A stretch of DNA of 64,000 nt from Cacajao melanocephalus (lineage: Eukaryota > Chordata > Mammalia > Primates > Pitheciidae). A program made the position numbers and the translations under genes. The notes under the pieces were generated by a model. It did not search any database and was not told where the DNA came from. It saw only the letters and a list, made by a program, of their open reading frames with translations. Every line of letters begins with the position of its first letter. Within the stretch, counting starts at the first letter, position 1. The stretch lies in NCBI GenBank assembly GCA_963573385.1, contig CAUYLG010005311.1, positions 62,001-126,000 on the forward strand, in the 5' to 3' direction. Positions 24,741-37,939 of the stretch are shown here, piece after piece.

Positions 24741-26107
24741 CCCTCTTCTTCACACTGGGTGTGCAGTTATACCCAGTTATAAAAAGCTGGTGTTGTATTT
24801 CCAGAGTGTAACCAGAAAGTAATTAGTTCTATAATTTTGAGATGTTAAAAGTTGCCTTTCTGTAGCTAGGACAGAGTATAATTTGCGACTATACTCAAGG
24901 TCTGTGTCTGGTGAGGTATACATAGTCTTTAATCACTTGTTTACATTTAATCAACAGTAAGAAATTATAGTCTATTGCTCCTCCCAGCTGTTGACTCCAA
25001 GGCTTTATTTCATATAGGATAAAAAAGGACTGTGTTTTCAAATGTTCCTTGTTCATCCTTTCATTGTACAATCCAATACTAGATATGGCCTTTTGTGCTG
25101 ATCCATGAATGAAGTTTTGCAATTGACAGTGAACATCCCAACCAGGCAAAAAGTTAGAGGCAGAAATGCCCAGTAGATAAATAGGAGACAGTGAAAGACC
25201 AATGATTGTCTTCTATATCATATTGTCTTTATCTTCAAGGCCAAAAGTTAACCCTGAAAACAAAACAAAAAAAAACAAATATAACCTCAAAGACTGAGTC
25301 TTTATTCCTGTCACTTTCAGTGAAAACAGACCTTCTCTCCCATCCATTCTGTTATGCCAAAACAAACACAGGAGCCCCAAAGAGATAAATCACGGGAAAA
25401 AGTTGGACCATGTCACTGGCTCATAATTTTTCATTTCAGAATAAATCTAAATGCAAGATGAGCAGCTTAAAATCAAATTGACATATAATAAAATAATGAG
25501 AAGTTAAATTCCAGTTTAATTAAACATATAATGTGCATTATAAGCCCACATGTAATCAAAAAGAAAATTATGGACTATTTTTTCTGCATTTTCAAACTCC
25601 TGATGTGACAGAATTATTACACTGAAAACTTCCTAAACAAAGAGAGAAGGTGGATTTAGAAATAAAACACAAGATAAAAGTACAATTGGCCCATGTAGTT
25701 CAACACAGTTCATTTGGTGGTCTGAACTAAATATCTTCAAAAAGAAAAATATAATAATCATAGAAATGACATAAAGTAAAAAGTATATTTATGCAAATAA
25801 ATGCACAAATGCTTTCCCATTATTCATTACTGTGAATTTTTATGAAATTCAAAAATCCTACATAAGAAGTTGCTTAATCTTTTACTGGAAAGTTCACTAT
25901 AGCAAACAATTCCAACACAATTCTTCCAGATGATTAAGAGCATGTCTCTTAAAATTTCTTAGCTTTAATTTCCACGTATGAAAACAAATGTACTAAATTA
26001 GATGATCGTTAAGTTTTTTGTTCATGGTGCTCTGATATGTACTTAGCACAAAAGGTAGAATTTATATTTCTGAGACAAAATATTTTCCTACTGTTATTAA
26101 AGACAAT
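24741..26107. other. Unassigned sequence
   Basis: I see no gene, RNA or known repeat. The 24750-25150 stretch is moderately complex and may be an unrecognised old repeat. Open frames are short and overlap on both strands. Confidence 0.4.
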
Positions 26108-26290
26108 ATTTTAATTTACAAAACACTTTACATTTGACAATACACGTTAATATATATTACCCCATTGGATTCTCACAACCGACCAGCAATAAGTATTACT
26201 CTAAATCCGAGACTTGGGAAAAAGCGTTGACTTGTTCAATATACTGAAACTTTAACCTATGACACCTAATTGTAAGTCAATTTTGGCAAA
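26108..26290 (-). mobile_element. MIR-like fragment
   Basis: The pieces AACACTTTACATTTGACAATACACG, ATTGGATTCTCACAACC and CAGCAATAAGTATTACTCTAA follow the MIR core in reverse complement, with heavy divergence. Confidence 0.5.
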
Positions 26291-26567
26291 TGTAGAATAT
26301 TGAAAATCCAGCTTAATATTACACACACACACTAAGTTCAAAGACAGTTCATTCTCAAACTTCTATGGACACCTTCCAAAATGCTGTAGTCATTCTGACT
26401 GAGTTCTGTAGTATAAGAATGCTTGACTTCTAATGATCATTTCTAGCTTTAAGAAATGCAACTTGAGAGAAGTAGCATATAAATATTAAATGTGAACAAG
26501 TGCCTATTTCTAGGTTAGCAGTATTCGGTGAAGTTTTTAGCTCAATGGAAGTTGACATTACCAGTTT

Positions 26568-26930
26568 TCTCATGGGCTGAACTGTCCCATGCTTCCCCAG
26601 GATTTATATGTTGAAGTCTTAACCCCCACTACCTCAGAATGTGACTGTATTTGGAGACAGGGTCTTTAAATAAGTAATGAAGTTAAAATAAGGTCATTAG
26701 AGTAGGCCCTAATCCAATATGACTGTTTTCCCTGTAAGAAGAGGAGATTAGGATACAACATATACAGACAGAAGACCATGTGAAGACACAGGGAAGGAGC
26801 CAATGAGAGAGCCCTCAGAAGAAACCAGCCCTGCTAACACCTTGATAACCCACACGGCTAGCTGTAAGAATTATAAGCAACATATATTGTTAAGGCCATC
26901 CAAACTGTAGTACTTTGTTACAGCAGCCCT

Positions 26931-26933
<3 letters not shown>
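26568..26933 (+). mobile_element. MLT1-type MaLR LTR
   Basis: The LTR has the hallmark MLT1 blocks in order: ATATGTTGAAGTCTTAACCCCC, ACCTCAGAATGTGACTGTATTTGG, GGCCCTAATCCAATATGACTG, AGAAACCAGCCCTGCTAACACC, TTTGTTACAGCAGCCCTAGC. The last bases before the element end are replaced by a 37-A tract. It is an ordinary, nonautonomous LTR retrotransposon remnant without internal sequence. Confidence 0.88.

Positions 26934-26970
<37 letters not shown>
26934..26970 (+). repeat. Poly(A) tract of 37
   Basis: A pure A run begins immediately after the MLT1 sequence CAGCCCTAGC, where the consensus continues AAACTAATACAG. It probably expanded from that A-rich end. Confidence 0.9.
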
Positions 26971-26972
<2 letters not shown>

Positions 26973-27024
26973 ATCTTCGTGTATTTTGCTGCTGCTACCG
27001 CTACCATTGTTACAATTAATGTCC

Positions 27025-27115
27025 ACACAGCACAAATGACCTACTCAAAGTAACAAAGCAAGTTACTGGAAGAGCTGGACTGGAACCCAAATCCCTAGAA
27101 ACCAATCTCATTTTT
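27025..27115 (-). mobile_element. MIR fragment
   Basis: AAATGACCTACTCAAAGTAACAAAGC followed by GAGCTGGACTGGAACCCAAATCC matches the MIR core and tRNA-like head in reverse complement. Confidence 0.6.
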
Positions 27116-27159
27116 AAATAAAAATCCAATGTATGGGACAGGGGAAAAAAAAAAAGAAT

Positions 27160-27718
27160 TGATACAGGAGTTAAGAAGAAATTACTTAGGCAGATAGTGA
27201 TGGTGTGGAAGTCCTCAGTAAGGTTTTCCTTCTTATGAAAAGCAGCCCCAGATCATTTTCCTTTCTAACAAAGAGAAGCCTGTAAAATGGAGCTGCCAGC
27301 AGTTGTGGCAATCATATTCAAAAAGGTGGCTCTATCTTTCCTTCTCTGTCTGTCTTGTATACAGTAAGGAGCAGACAAGAGGGGGCCTGCCATAGGCAGA
27401 GTTCATTAGCATAATAAGATTAGGGTGGGGTGCTCAGCCTTCCCTGCAAGCTATGTAAACATCACACCTGATCAAACCAATCTCTGAGCCCTATGTCAAT
27501 CAGACACTGCCTCTTCAAGCGGACTGTAAAGTCACGGGCATCCACCACCAGCTACTCTTTCCTCTCCAAAGTCCCCTCTCTCTCAATAGAGAGAGAGCTG
27601 TTTTGCTTTCTCTTTATTCTGCTTATTAAACCTCAGCTCCTAAACTCCTCAGGTATGTCCATGTCCTAAATTTCCCTGGCACGAGATGACAAACCCCGGA
27701 TATATGCCCCAGACAACA
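27160..27718 (+). mobile_element. ERV1-type solitary LTR
   Basis: The layout is LTR-like: a U3 region with AACCAATCTCTGAGCC (CCAAT box), a TATA-like CTGTAAAGTC near 27525, an ATTAAA poly(A) signal in GCTTATTAAACCTC (about 27622-27635), and a U5-like end reading CCCAGACAACA. No retroviral coding region adjoins. The left end is uncertain by about 40 bp and I could not confirm a target duplication. The exact family is not assigned. Confidence 0.7.
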
Positions 27719-28285
27719 TAGCTGTTTCAGAATGATCAATGTTTATTTTTTGTGAAACTCCTGAAGACATTCCTAGTAATTCACAAAGCACCATCTGAAA
27801 ATCAGTACATTTAAAAGACTGACATATTACACAGACATTAGTAAAGAAGTTGGTGAAATAAATTGGTTTTGAACCCTTTCCTTCTGACTCTAGGCAACAA
27901 GCCACCTATTACTATAGAAAATGTACACACAAAGGAGGAGAAATATTTTCTGTAGTTGGTGAAACAAGATATGGAGGTTTAATTATACCACTGAAGGTAG
28001 AAGAGCAACCAATAGAGAAACTAATACATTTTATAACTGCACCAGGAGGAAGAAGGAGAGGGGTGAAAGAGAATATGGTTAAGCTAAATCTTCAGCAGAG
28101 TAAGAAGCTTAATGTCTCAACCCAGAAACAGCCACATAAACATTTATTAACCAAATGAAAGTAACCACCAGAAGAAAACAGAAATAGCCAGAAATTTTTG
28201 ACCGTGGAGCCTTGGGAGCAGAGATGAAGAGGCATGGGCAGGAGACTGTTTTCATTATAAGCACTCCTGTAGTAGAAAGAGAGAA
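27719..28285. other. Unassigned sequence
   Basis: No gene or named repeat is visible between the LTR and the TG microsatellite. Confidence 0.45.
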
Positions 28286-28332
28286 TGTGTGTTTGTGTGT
28301 GTGTGTGCGTGTGTGTGTATGTGTGCATGTTT

Positions 28333-28376
<44 letters not shown>
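28286..28376 (+). repeat. (TG)n microsatellite
   Basis: An imperfect TG repeat of about 91 bp ends in a pure run of about 19 TG units (28338-28376). Interruptions such as TTTGTG and CATG lie in the left half. Alternating purine-pyrimidine DNA of this type can adopt Z-form and is usually length-polymorphic. Open frames here are repeat translations. Confidence 0.97.
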
Positions 28377-30007
<1,631 letters not shown>

Positions 30008-30442
30008 TTATTATTTTTAATTGACACAATAATTATACATATTTATGGGGTACAATGTGATGTTTTCATACGTGTATATAATGTGTATTGATCAAATCAG
30101 GATAATTAGTGTATCTATCACCTCAAACATTTATCCCTTGTTTGTGGTGGGAACACTGAAAATCCTCTCTTCTACCTATTTTGAGATATACATTACTTTA
30201 TTTTTTGCTATCATCACCCTACTATGCAACAGGACACCAGAATGTCTTCCTTTCTAATTGTAAATTTATACCCATTGACAAACCTCTCTCCACCCTCCTA
30301 TTCCCCTCCCTAGTTTTCATTAACCTGTTCTATTCACTATTTCCATGAGAGAAACATTTTTAGATTCCATGTAAGAGTGCGAACATGCAGTATTTGTCTT
30401 TCTGTATCTGGCTTATTTCATTTAACAAACATAATATCCTCT
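30008..30442 (-). mobile_element. 5'-truncated L1 3' UTR, L1MA/L1PB-like
   Basis: Reverse-complement L1 3' UTR: TATTTATGGGGTACAATGTGATG, CCTCAAACATTTATCCC, the polypyrimidine stretch CTCTCTCCACCCTCC, and TTGTCTTTCTGTATCTGGC. It ends within the ORF2 tail region and is followed by a CAA repeat, so it is a short insertion. Confidence 0.85.
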
Positions 30443-30463
30443 AACAACAACAACAACAACAAA
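30443..30463 (+). repeat. (CAA)n short repeat
   Basis: Six or seven AAC/CAA units lie directly at the truncated end of the L1. Confidence 0.85.
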
Positions 30464-30465
30464 AA

Positions 30466-31949
30466 TGTAGTGCTTAATATCCAAAAAATATGGACAACAC
30501 GCTCCTGAAGATTCTAACTGCTCATTTAGATACAAATTCTGAAATGGCTTCCAGTAGAAACCAGGTTCTTAATTCCTGGCTTGAATAAAAATGCCAACAA
30601 TGTCATCAAGCAAAATGAGTACATCTCTTTTCGGACCTTGTGAGTTTAAGGACTAAATTCTCAAACACTGAAGAAATTAATTGTTTTTTATGTAAAGGTC
30701 ACTGTTTAGATGACATCCACATCACTCCCACCACTTGACCTTCCCGCCATTGTTACACATTTTGATTTAAACAGGCTTTGCTTCAAACTAATGCCTAGCT
30801 GATTAAACACCTCTGATCTAGAGATACTAGCTGTAGAGCAGAGATTTCTTCGGAATCATGAAGCTTAAAGGAGAAATAACCAATTGTCACATCATTATAT
30901 CTCTGCTCATAAAAACTAGAAAGTCAATTATATAGTTTCTTGGTTTTGCTGCAGCAAAGATAGTATCAGAATAATTACACAAGACTTCAGTAAATGTTTT
31001 TTTTTTTGTAGTATTCTTCATCCCACCATTCAACTGAAGAAAAAACTTAGTTTGTTACTAGATATGAAAGTGCAAAAAACTTTTCACTATCAGATTAAAA
31101 AATTTAATGTACGCTACAGTTGCAGGTTCAGAGAACATGACAATATTCTTTAAGAGAGATTTATTGCCTTTTTGAGTTACTTCCATTGATTTTTCTTGTC
31201 TACACACTCATGCTTCCTGCTGCACCACAATATTCTATTTTCTATTTGGATACTTATATTTACCATCTGCCTACTACTAACTCATCTTTAATAAATTTTT
31301 AATGGATTTTTAGGGTGACCTTAGCAGACCATGCCTTTATTTCTTGCTTTAAGATGAACACTCCTTTCAAGTAATCTCTAAAGATTTAGGCCAAGGTCAG
31401 CATCTTCATTTCTAGCACAAATAGAAAAATAAATTGCAGCTTATGTTACAAGCAAGTTTAGGTTTCATGCTTCTGTCTAGAAAACGGTGCCATAATATTG
31501 ATATTGCTGATATTTAAAATATTAAATAATTTCACTTCAGTGATTGGAGAATAGTATTAATTCATTAAAACCAAATGTGTCTGACTTTTTAAACACATTT
31601 CTTATCTCAGAAGATGACTTAGACAAAACTTGGAGAGCAGCAGAATAGTGATATAGAGCATGGCATTAAGTAAGGGCTTGTTAAATGTTATTGAATAAAT
31701 AATAACAATTCTACTAGATATCTGTTTAAACTAAAAGCCTGCTCAAAAAGGAAAGAATAGATTTTGGTGGCTACAAAGCCTGATCCAAATTTGAGCTCAC
31801 CTGAAATAGCAAAATATATCCTGTGACTTTTGTGCAGTCACAGGATGATGACTCTTCATGTGGACACAGATGACCTTAAAACACTGTAAGGAGCACCTGT
31901 TTAATGAACAAAAATAAATTTCATAATTTTCATGAGTAATAGTTGGAAA
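30466..31949. other. Unassigned sequence with small L2-like tail
   Basis: No gene is seen. A short stretch at about 31655-31712 (GCATGGCATTAAGTAAGGGCT, then TGTTATTGAATAAATAATAA) resembles the reverse complement of an L2 or MIR3 end. Confidence 0.4.
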
Positions 31950-32290
31950 AGCCCTTAGTACTCATCTCATTCATTCATACCCTCAAAATGACATCCTACC
32001 TCCACCAAACTGACTCGTCTACTAGCTCTGTTTGAAAACCTCCAAGAACAAGCAAGTCACTTCCTGCCATTAGCCCACTCAATTTGGACAAGTGCATTCC
32101 TTTTTTTTTTTTTTTTTTTTTTTTGACTCCCAATCTATCTTCAAATGAGTTGACTGCATTTATTTAAGTTTTGGTCTCAAGACTTTCGTAGTAAGCTAAA
32201 TTCCATGAGACTTTTTTACATAAACTCTAATGTCATCCAGTCTCTTGGGTCTCCTTGTAAAATTTAGTATGAAACTGCTTTGTTCCCCAT
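31950..32290 (-). mobile_element. Ancient L3/CR1-like LINE remnant
   Basis: In reverse complement the sequence follows the 3' part of CR1/L3 elements: CTGTTTGAAAACCTCCAAGAAC (equivalent to the GGAGGTGTTCAAA stretch of CR1), then TTCCTGCCATTAGCC, AAGTTTTGGTCTCAAG and CCTTGTAAAATTTAG. A T24 tract at 32101-32124 interrupts it. The assignment rests on recalled CR1 features and is moderate. Confidence 0.5.
32101..32124 (+). repeat. Poly(T) tract
   Basis: This is a pure run of 24 T within the L3-like sequence. No Alu or L1 body follows it. Confidence 0.9.
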
Positions 32291-32304
32291 TGTATTTTAG
32301 GTCC

Positions 32305-34230
32305 ATGTTATAAATTTATAACATATTTTTATTGCAAAATATTTCAAATGTACAAAAAGCCTAAAATGATAGAAATATGCATATAACAAACTTTAATAAT
32401 ATTCATGTTTTCTGTGTTTGCTTTCAACAAAACACATCAGAGCAAAACAACAATGAAAATCTTCACAAATACTGCTGAATCACTTTGTGTGACCTTCCCA
32501 AATCCTGCCTCCTTCCCGCTCTCCTCAGAAGTAACCACCATATTTACTCTGAATCATTCCTCTCCATGTTATAGTTTTACTCATATGTATGTATGTTTAC
32601 ATCTAGAGTAATATTTAACAGCTTTTAATGTTCATATACATGATACTCTCTCCATACATATGTGTGTGTATAAAATATATGCATGTATGTATATATGTAT
32701 CACTCTCTGCAACGTCCTTTACTTAACTTCCGAAGTGTGTCTGGGTTGATAAACATGGCTCCGGTTAATTCATTTTAACCACTGAATAACTACAACAGCA
32801 ACCAAAAGCATGCTGCAATGAGATTTGTACACTTGAGACACACGGAAGAAGAGTTTCTCTAGAGTATAAACCAAGACATGAAGTTACTTGGCTGTAGGAA
32901 AGTGGCATCTTCAACAATTAGCACACCAAAGGGATTGAATCAATTGATACACATTCCAGTAGCGTACGTTAGCCCCCAGGCCTTCACTTTCTTGACCACA
33001 CTTAGTAGAAGACTTTATACTTTTGCCAATCCGGTGGGAATTATATTTCATTGTGGTTTTATTTGCATTTCCCTAATTACCAACACGGCTGAGTGCCTTT
33101 GCTTATGGTCCTTGTCATTTCAATGCTGTTTGTCTGTGAACTGCCTGTTTACACGATTCGTCTTTTTCTTCCCTCTTGAGTTTACAGTCTATTTTAGTTT
33201 TTTAAATTTTTACTTTGGATATTCTGACACAAATCATTCAAATCTCCTCAAATTTTGTCTTATTACTTTATTTATAGAAACACAGACATTTTTAGTGCTA
33301 ATGTAGTTGAATTTATGAGTATTATCCTTTATTGTTTGTCCCTACTGTTTCTAGTATAAATAATTTTCCCTTCTGTGAGTAAAAATTATCTTTACTTTCC
33401 TGTAAAACATAAAATTATGGTTTTCACATTTATGTTTCTCATCTTCTTGGGACAAAGCCTTGTGTATATGGGATATAACCCATACATTATTTTTATCCAT
33501 AAAGCTGAGCTTTGTCCCTGTATCATTTATTAAGTACTTCAGTCTTTCCCTGTTGACTTATAATGTTACTCCTGTCATTTGTCGTATTTTCATATTTCAG
33601 TGGTTCATTTGAGGACTCTCTATTATGTTCCATTATTCTATTTAATTCTTGAAATAAAACCACACTTTTATCACACTGTGTAATTGCTTTATTTTATAAT
33701 TAGCCTTGATAGAAAAGAAACTTCATCATGTTCCTCTCCTTCAAAATTGCCTTAATCAAACTCGGCTTTTTGCTCTTCAATGCACATTTTAGGATTAGTT
33801 TGTCCAGCAAAATTCCTACTGAGGTTTAGACAGAAATTGCGTTGAATTTATAGGTGAGTTAAGTGAAAATTCTCATTATGTGACCCTGTACATGACAATG
33901 TTATATCTTTGTACTCCACTTAATCAGATTGTGTAAACTTCTTCTGTAACACTTCGTATTTGTTTCAATAAAAACCTTCAAAACTTTTCTTGGATTTAGT
34001 TCTAGTTATTTAGTTCTTTGTTCTGCAGACACATAGAAAGAACTCTGTACATACGGGTTACAGAATTTTAAATATATTTTAGATTAAGGTTGTGCTTTCT
34101 TTTTCAAACACTCTGAATCCTTCTAATTTTTTAAATGGTTTACCTCCCAATTTTATAGAAGCATAATAAAACGCCACTCTGACTGTTGATTCTTTCAAAT
34201 TTACCTTGCACTTCTGTCCATGAGGGCAGA
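32305..34230 (-). mobile_element. Old L1M (L1ME/L1MC-like) 3' UTR and ORF2
   Basis: The 3' end shows TTTTTATTGCAAAATATTTCAAATGTAC, followed by a microsatellite-like ATGTATGTATATATG stretch. ORF2 sequence follows in reverse complement: CATTGTGGTTTTATTTGCATTTCCCTAATTACC near 33045, GAGGACTCTCTATTATGTTCC near 33612, GGATTAGTTTGTCCAGCAAAATTCC near 33793. Many deletions are present. A 142-codon plus-strand frame across 32878-33306 is an antisense reading of this L1. Confidence 0.75.
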
Positions 34231-34234
34231 AATT

Positions 34235-34318
34235 TTTGGCTCTGTTCACTTTTCCTCCCTAGTGTTCAGAGTGATACTCAGCATACAGTAGACATTAAAC
34301 AAATAATTGTTGAAAAAC
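34235..34318 (-). mobile_element. L2/MIR3-like tail inside L1M
   Basis: TTGGCTCTGTTCACTTTTCC, then ATACTCAGCATACAGTAGACAT and AATTGTTGAA, matches the reverse complement of an L2 3' end. Short and diverged. Confidence 0.5.
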
Positions 34319-34319
34319 A

Positions 34320-34784
34320 ATTGTTTTATATTTTTGGTGGATGCTTTTATTAAGATGTAGCATCCTTTTTTATTCCTGTACATGATTTTTGCCTTAAATT
34401 TTATTTTGTCTGATATTAGTTTTGACCCAATAGTTTTATTTTCACTTATTCTTCCTGATATATATTTTTCCCCATTCCTAAAGGAATTCATTTTAGGTTC
34501 AAACTTTCTGTGTGGTTTTGTTTTAGGTCTTTTGTTAGTGTTATACGGTAGAATATATTGAAATCATATCTGATCATCTCTGTATGTTAATGTGTGGATA
34601 TTTACCTCTCTGACTTCTGTAAAGCCATCCTAATCTATCTTCTGTTTATCAACCTTTCTTCTTGCTTGTTTTTATTTGCCCTTTTAATTTCCTCTACTGG
34701 AATTCACAAATGCATCATATGATCCCTTTGTTGGTAGCATGCTACAGATTATATATCTATTCTTTCAGTAATTATCTTTAATTT
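34320..34784 (-). mobile_element. L1M ORF2 N-terminal region, continuing the L1M
   Basis: TATTAAGATGTAGCATCC, CTTAAATTTTATTTTGTCTGATATTAG and later T-rich blocks follow the reverse complement of an old L1 ORF2 start and upstream region. It probably belongs to the element at 32305-34230. Confidence 0.6.
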
Positions 34785-35510
34785 TTCCAATTTTTATTGT
34801 GGTAAAGTACACATACCATAAAATTAACATCTTAAACTATTTTTAGGTGTACAATTCAGTGGTATTAAGCACATTCATATTATTGTACCACTACCATTAC
34901 CATCCATTTTTTGAATTCTTTTCATCTTGCAAAACTGAAACTCTATGACCATTAAACAATAACTTTCCATTCGGCCTTCACCCTATCCCATGTCAACTAT
35001 CATTGTTTTCTGCCTTTACAAATTTGACTACTGTACATACTTCACATAAATGGAGTCATACTATATTGTCTTTTTGTGACTGGTTTATTTCACTTAGCAT
35101 AATGTCCTTAAGGTTGGTTCATCCATTTACAGCATGTGTCCAAATTTTCTTCCTTTTAAAGGCTGAACAATATTCCATTGTTATGTACATTTCACATTTT
35201 GCTTATCCATTCCTCTGTTGATAGACACTTGGGTTGCTTCTACCTTTTAGCTATGATAAATAATACTGCTATGAATATAGGTATACAAATACCTTGAACC
35301 TCTGCTGTTGATTCTTTGAGGTATATACCCAGAAGTGAAACTGCTGGATCACATGGTCATTCTGTTTATTTAAGAAACCACCATACTGTTTTCCATAGTA
35401 GTTGTACCATTTCACCTTCCCAATGACAGTATAAAAGAGTTCCAATTTCTCCAAGTCCTTACCAGCATTATTTTTAATAGTAGCCATACTAATACATACG
35501 TAGTAATTGC
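34785..35510 (-). mobile_element. L1MB-like 3' end inserted in the L1M
   Basis: A clear L1MB-type 3' end lies in reverse complement: TTTTTATTGTGGTAAAGTACACA, GTGTACAATTCAGTGG, CTTGCAAAACTGAAACTCTATGACC, CTTAGCATAATGTCCTTAAGG, and ATATACCCAGAAGTGAAACTGC near 35320. It starts a fresh 3' UTR in the middle of the older L1M, so it is a later, 5'-truncated insertion in the same orientation. Confidence 0.85.
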
Positions 35511-36700
35511 CCTCAAATTGTTAGCACTCATACGTGAGTACAAATTGTTATTACAAAGCAAAGATTATTCAAAATGTTCACCTCATCCTAAATGTGTCAC
35601 AGATCCAAGAACACTTTAACTACTCAGTGAAGTTATTCTCTTTTCTCCTTTAATTCCTATCCACCATTTTATACTTATCTTCTGAAAGGTTATTTCATAG
35701 TCAATATACATTTTATGTATTAATTGTTGTGCTAACAACATTTTTCTCCTAACGTAGTTTTAATAAAAGTTTGAACTCTCAATTGTTATAGGTCTGAAAA
35801 AAATTCCTGAATGACAGTATAGCTGAAAATAAAATTCTAGGCTGAACTCCAAGTTACTGCAGCACTTTGAAGCCACTGCTCTGCTTTTTCTAGTAACTAC
35901 TGGTGTTGAGAAGTCAACTGTCCAGCTAAGTGGCATTCATTTTAAGCAAATGTATCTTGTCTTTCAGGATTCTTTTAAGAGTTTCTTTTTGTTACTAACA
36001 TTCTATAGTTTCACAATAATCTGTCAAGTTGTAGATTTACTCATTCTGTCAGTCTCAGGACTCATGGATTTTGGTCTGGAAATTTGTAGATTTTTGCTTG
36101 AAATATTGATGTTTCACAGGACTTGCCATTCTCCTTTAAAGCTCCTTGGTCTGTCTTCTGTATCTTCTAACTACTCATTTGTATGCTTCGCCTCTCTGTG
36201 TGCTCATTTGAGTGAATTTCTCAGCATTGCCTCTGGTTCACAAACTTCCTCACCATGTATAGTTCATTTAATTTGTTGCATTTAAAAATATTTCAATGTC
36301 ATGGTTTTTTTCATTTTCTTAGTTCCCTTTTACTTACGCATCTATCCTTGTTTTCTTTGTTTATATATTTTATAATCTCAGGCTTTTTAATAAAAGTTTC
36401 TTGAAGCATCCTAAATAAACTTATTTAAAATCCACTGTACTACAGTTCTATAAGAAGAGTGTCTTTAGGAATAAAATTCTTCTGAGTGTTGATGAGCTTT
36501 TAGAGCATTACATTAATTCATATGTTTTGAAATTTGAGTTTGCACATCTTGAATATTTTTTTTTAATGTTATTTTCTCTTTCCATCTTTTTCCGAGTTCC
36601 CTCTCGACACTGAGAGGATCTGAAGTTACCACTTTTCAAACCCTCAGGACCCTCAGGTCTTCTAACAAAATTCTGGGGCTCCTTCCCATTGTGATGTTAA
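35511..36700 (-). mobile_element. L1M 5' part (ORF1 region)
   Basis: The sequence resembles the reverse complement of an old L1M ORF1 and 5' region: AAAATTCTAGGCTGAACTCCAAGT, CCACTGCTCTGCTTTTTCTAG, TTGAGAAGTCAACTGTCCAGC, TGTCAGTCTCAGGACTCATGG. Open frames are absent. It is plausibly the 5' end of the element beginning at 32305, split by the L1MB. Confidence 0.55.
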
Positions 36701-36807
36701 CATTGCACATACGGTTAGTGAGCCACCAGGACACAGCTTAGTTTAGTGTCAGATGGGAAACTATATGGGATCTTCTTTTATTCTAGTTCAGCTGCTTGCT
36801 TACATCC

Positions 36808-37140
36808 CATTATGGACTAAATGTTCATGTCTCCACAAGATTTATTTTTTAAAATTCTTAACCCAGTAGGATGGCATTAGGAGGTGAGGCCCTTGGCAGG
36901 TGATTAGGTCATGAATGGGATCTGTGCCCTTATTAGAGCTTGCTTTCTCTTTCTCCTATGTGAAGAAACATGGAGAAGTCAGCAGTCTGTAACATAGAAC
37001 AGAGCTCTCACCAGAACCCAACCATGCTGGCACCCTAATCTCAGACTTCCAGCCTCCAAAACTGTGAGAAATACACTTCTGTTGTTTATAAGCCACCCAG
37101 TCTACAGTATTTTGATATAGCACCCAGAATTAACTTAGAC
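36808..37140 (+). mobile_element. MLT1-type MaLR LTR
   Basis: The blocks TATGGACTAAATGTTCATGTCTCC, AGGATGGCATTAGGAGGTGAGGCCC, TTAGGTCATGAATGGGATCTG, CTCAGACTTCCAGCCTCCAAAACTG and ATAAGCCACCCAGTCTACAG give the standard MLT1 or MST-like LTR order. No internal region is present. Confidence 0.85.
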
Positions 37141-37377
37141 ACATCCAATTCCCAAAGAGTGGCAGTTTTTGGCTTGTTTACCACCTCCCAGCCTGCTTTC
37201 ATAACCCTCCTTATAGTCTCTAGATTTAAACAAGGAGTCTTCTTCAGGGCCTCATCCCCATGGAGCATTTTTATTCCCCTTTCTCCTTCAAGGGCCAGAA
37301 ATCCCACAACTTTCTGCTTGAGGTCCCAAGCCAGAAGATGTGTGGCATAGCTACATTTATCATATTCTATTCCTCTT

Positions 37378-37935
37378 TGTCAGAGGTGTGTAAACCAGAG
37401 CAACTCTATCTTGAATAGGAGCCAAGTAAAATAAGGCTGAGACCCACTGGGCTACATTCCCAGATGGTTAGGCATTCTAACTTACAGGATGAGACAGAAG
37501 TCAGCACAAGATACAGGTCATAAAGACCTCGCTGATTAAACAGGTTGCAGTAAAGAAGCAGCTAAAAACCATCAAAACCAAGGTAGCAACAAGAGTGACC
37601 TCTAGTCATCTTCACTGCTACACTCCCACCAGCACCATGACAGTTTACAAATGCCATGACAACAGCAGGAAGTTACCCTATATGGTTTAAAAAGGGGAGG
37701 CATGAATAATCCATTTCTTGTTTAGCATAGCATCAAGAAATAACCATAAAAACGAGCAACTAGCCACCCTCAGGGCTGCTCTGTCTATGGAATAGCCATT
37801 CTTTTATTCCTCTACTTTCTTAATAAACTTGCTTTCATGTTACTCTGTGGACTCGCCCTGAATTCTTTCTTACATGAGATCCAAGAACCCTCTCTTGGGG
37901 TCTGTATCAGGACCCCTTTCCTATGAGATCTTCTG
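37378..37935 (+). mobile_element. ERV1-type solitary LTR
   Basis: A 560-bp LTR begins TGTCAGAGGTGTG. Its U3 includes CCATGACAGTTTACAAATGCCATG and AGGAAGTTACCCTATATGG, followed by a TATA-like TTTAAAAAGG. R holds the poly(A) signal in TTCTTAATAAACTTGC (about 37830). U5 contains TCTCTTGGGGTCTGTATCAGGACCCC, a feature common to gammaretrovirus-like LTRs. The left end looks intact; the right end (after GGACCCCTTTCC) is blurred. No ERV genes adjoin. Confidence 0.82.
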
Positions 37936-37939
37936 TTTC

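Noticed and set aside
32878..33306. 142-codon open frame, plus
   Set aside because: It is an antisense reading of a decayed L1M ORF2.
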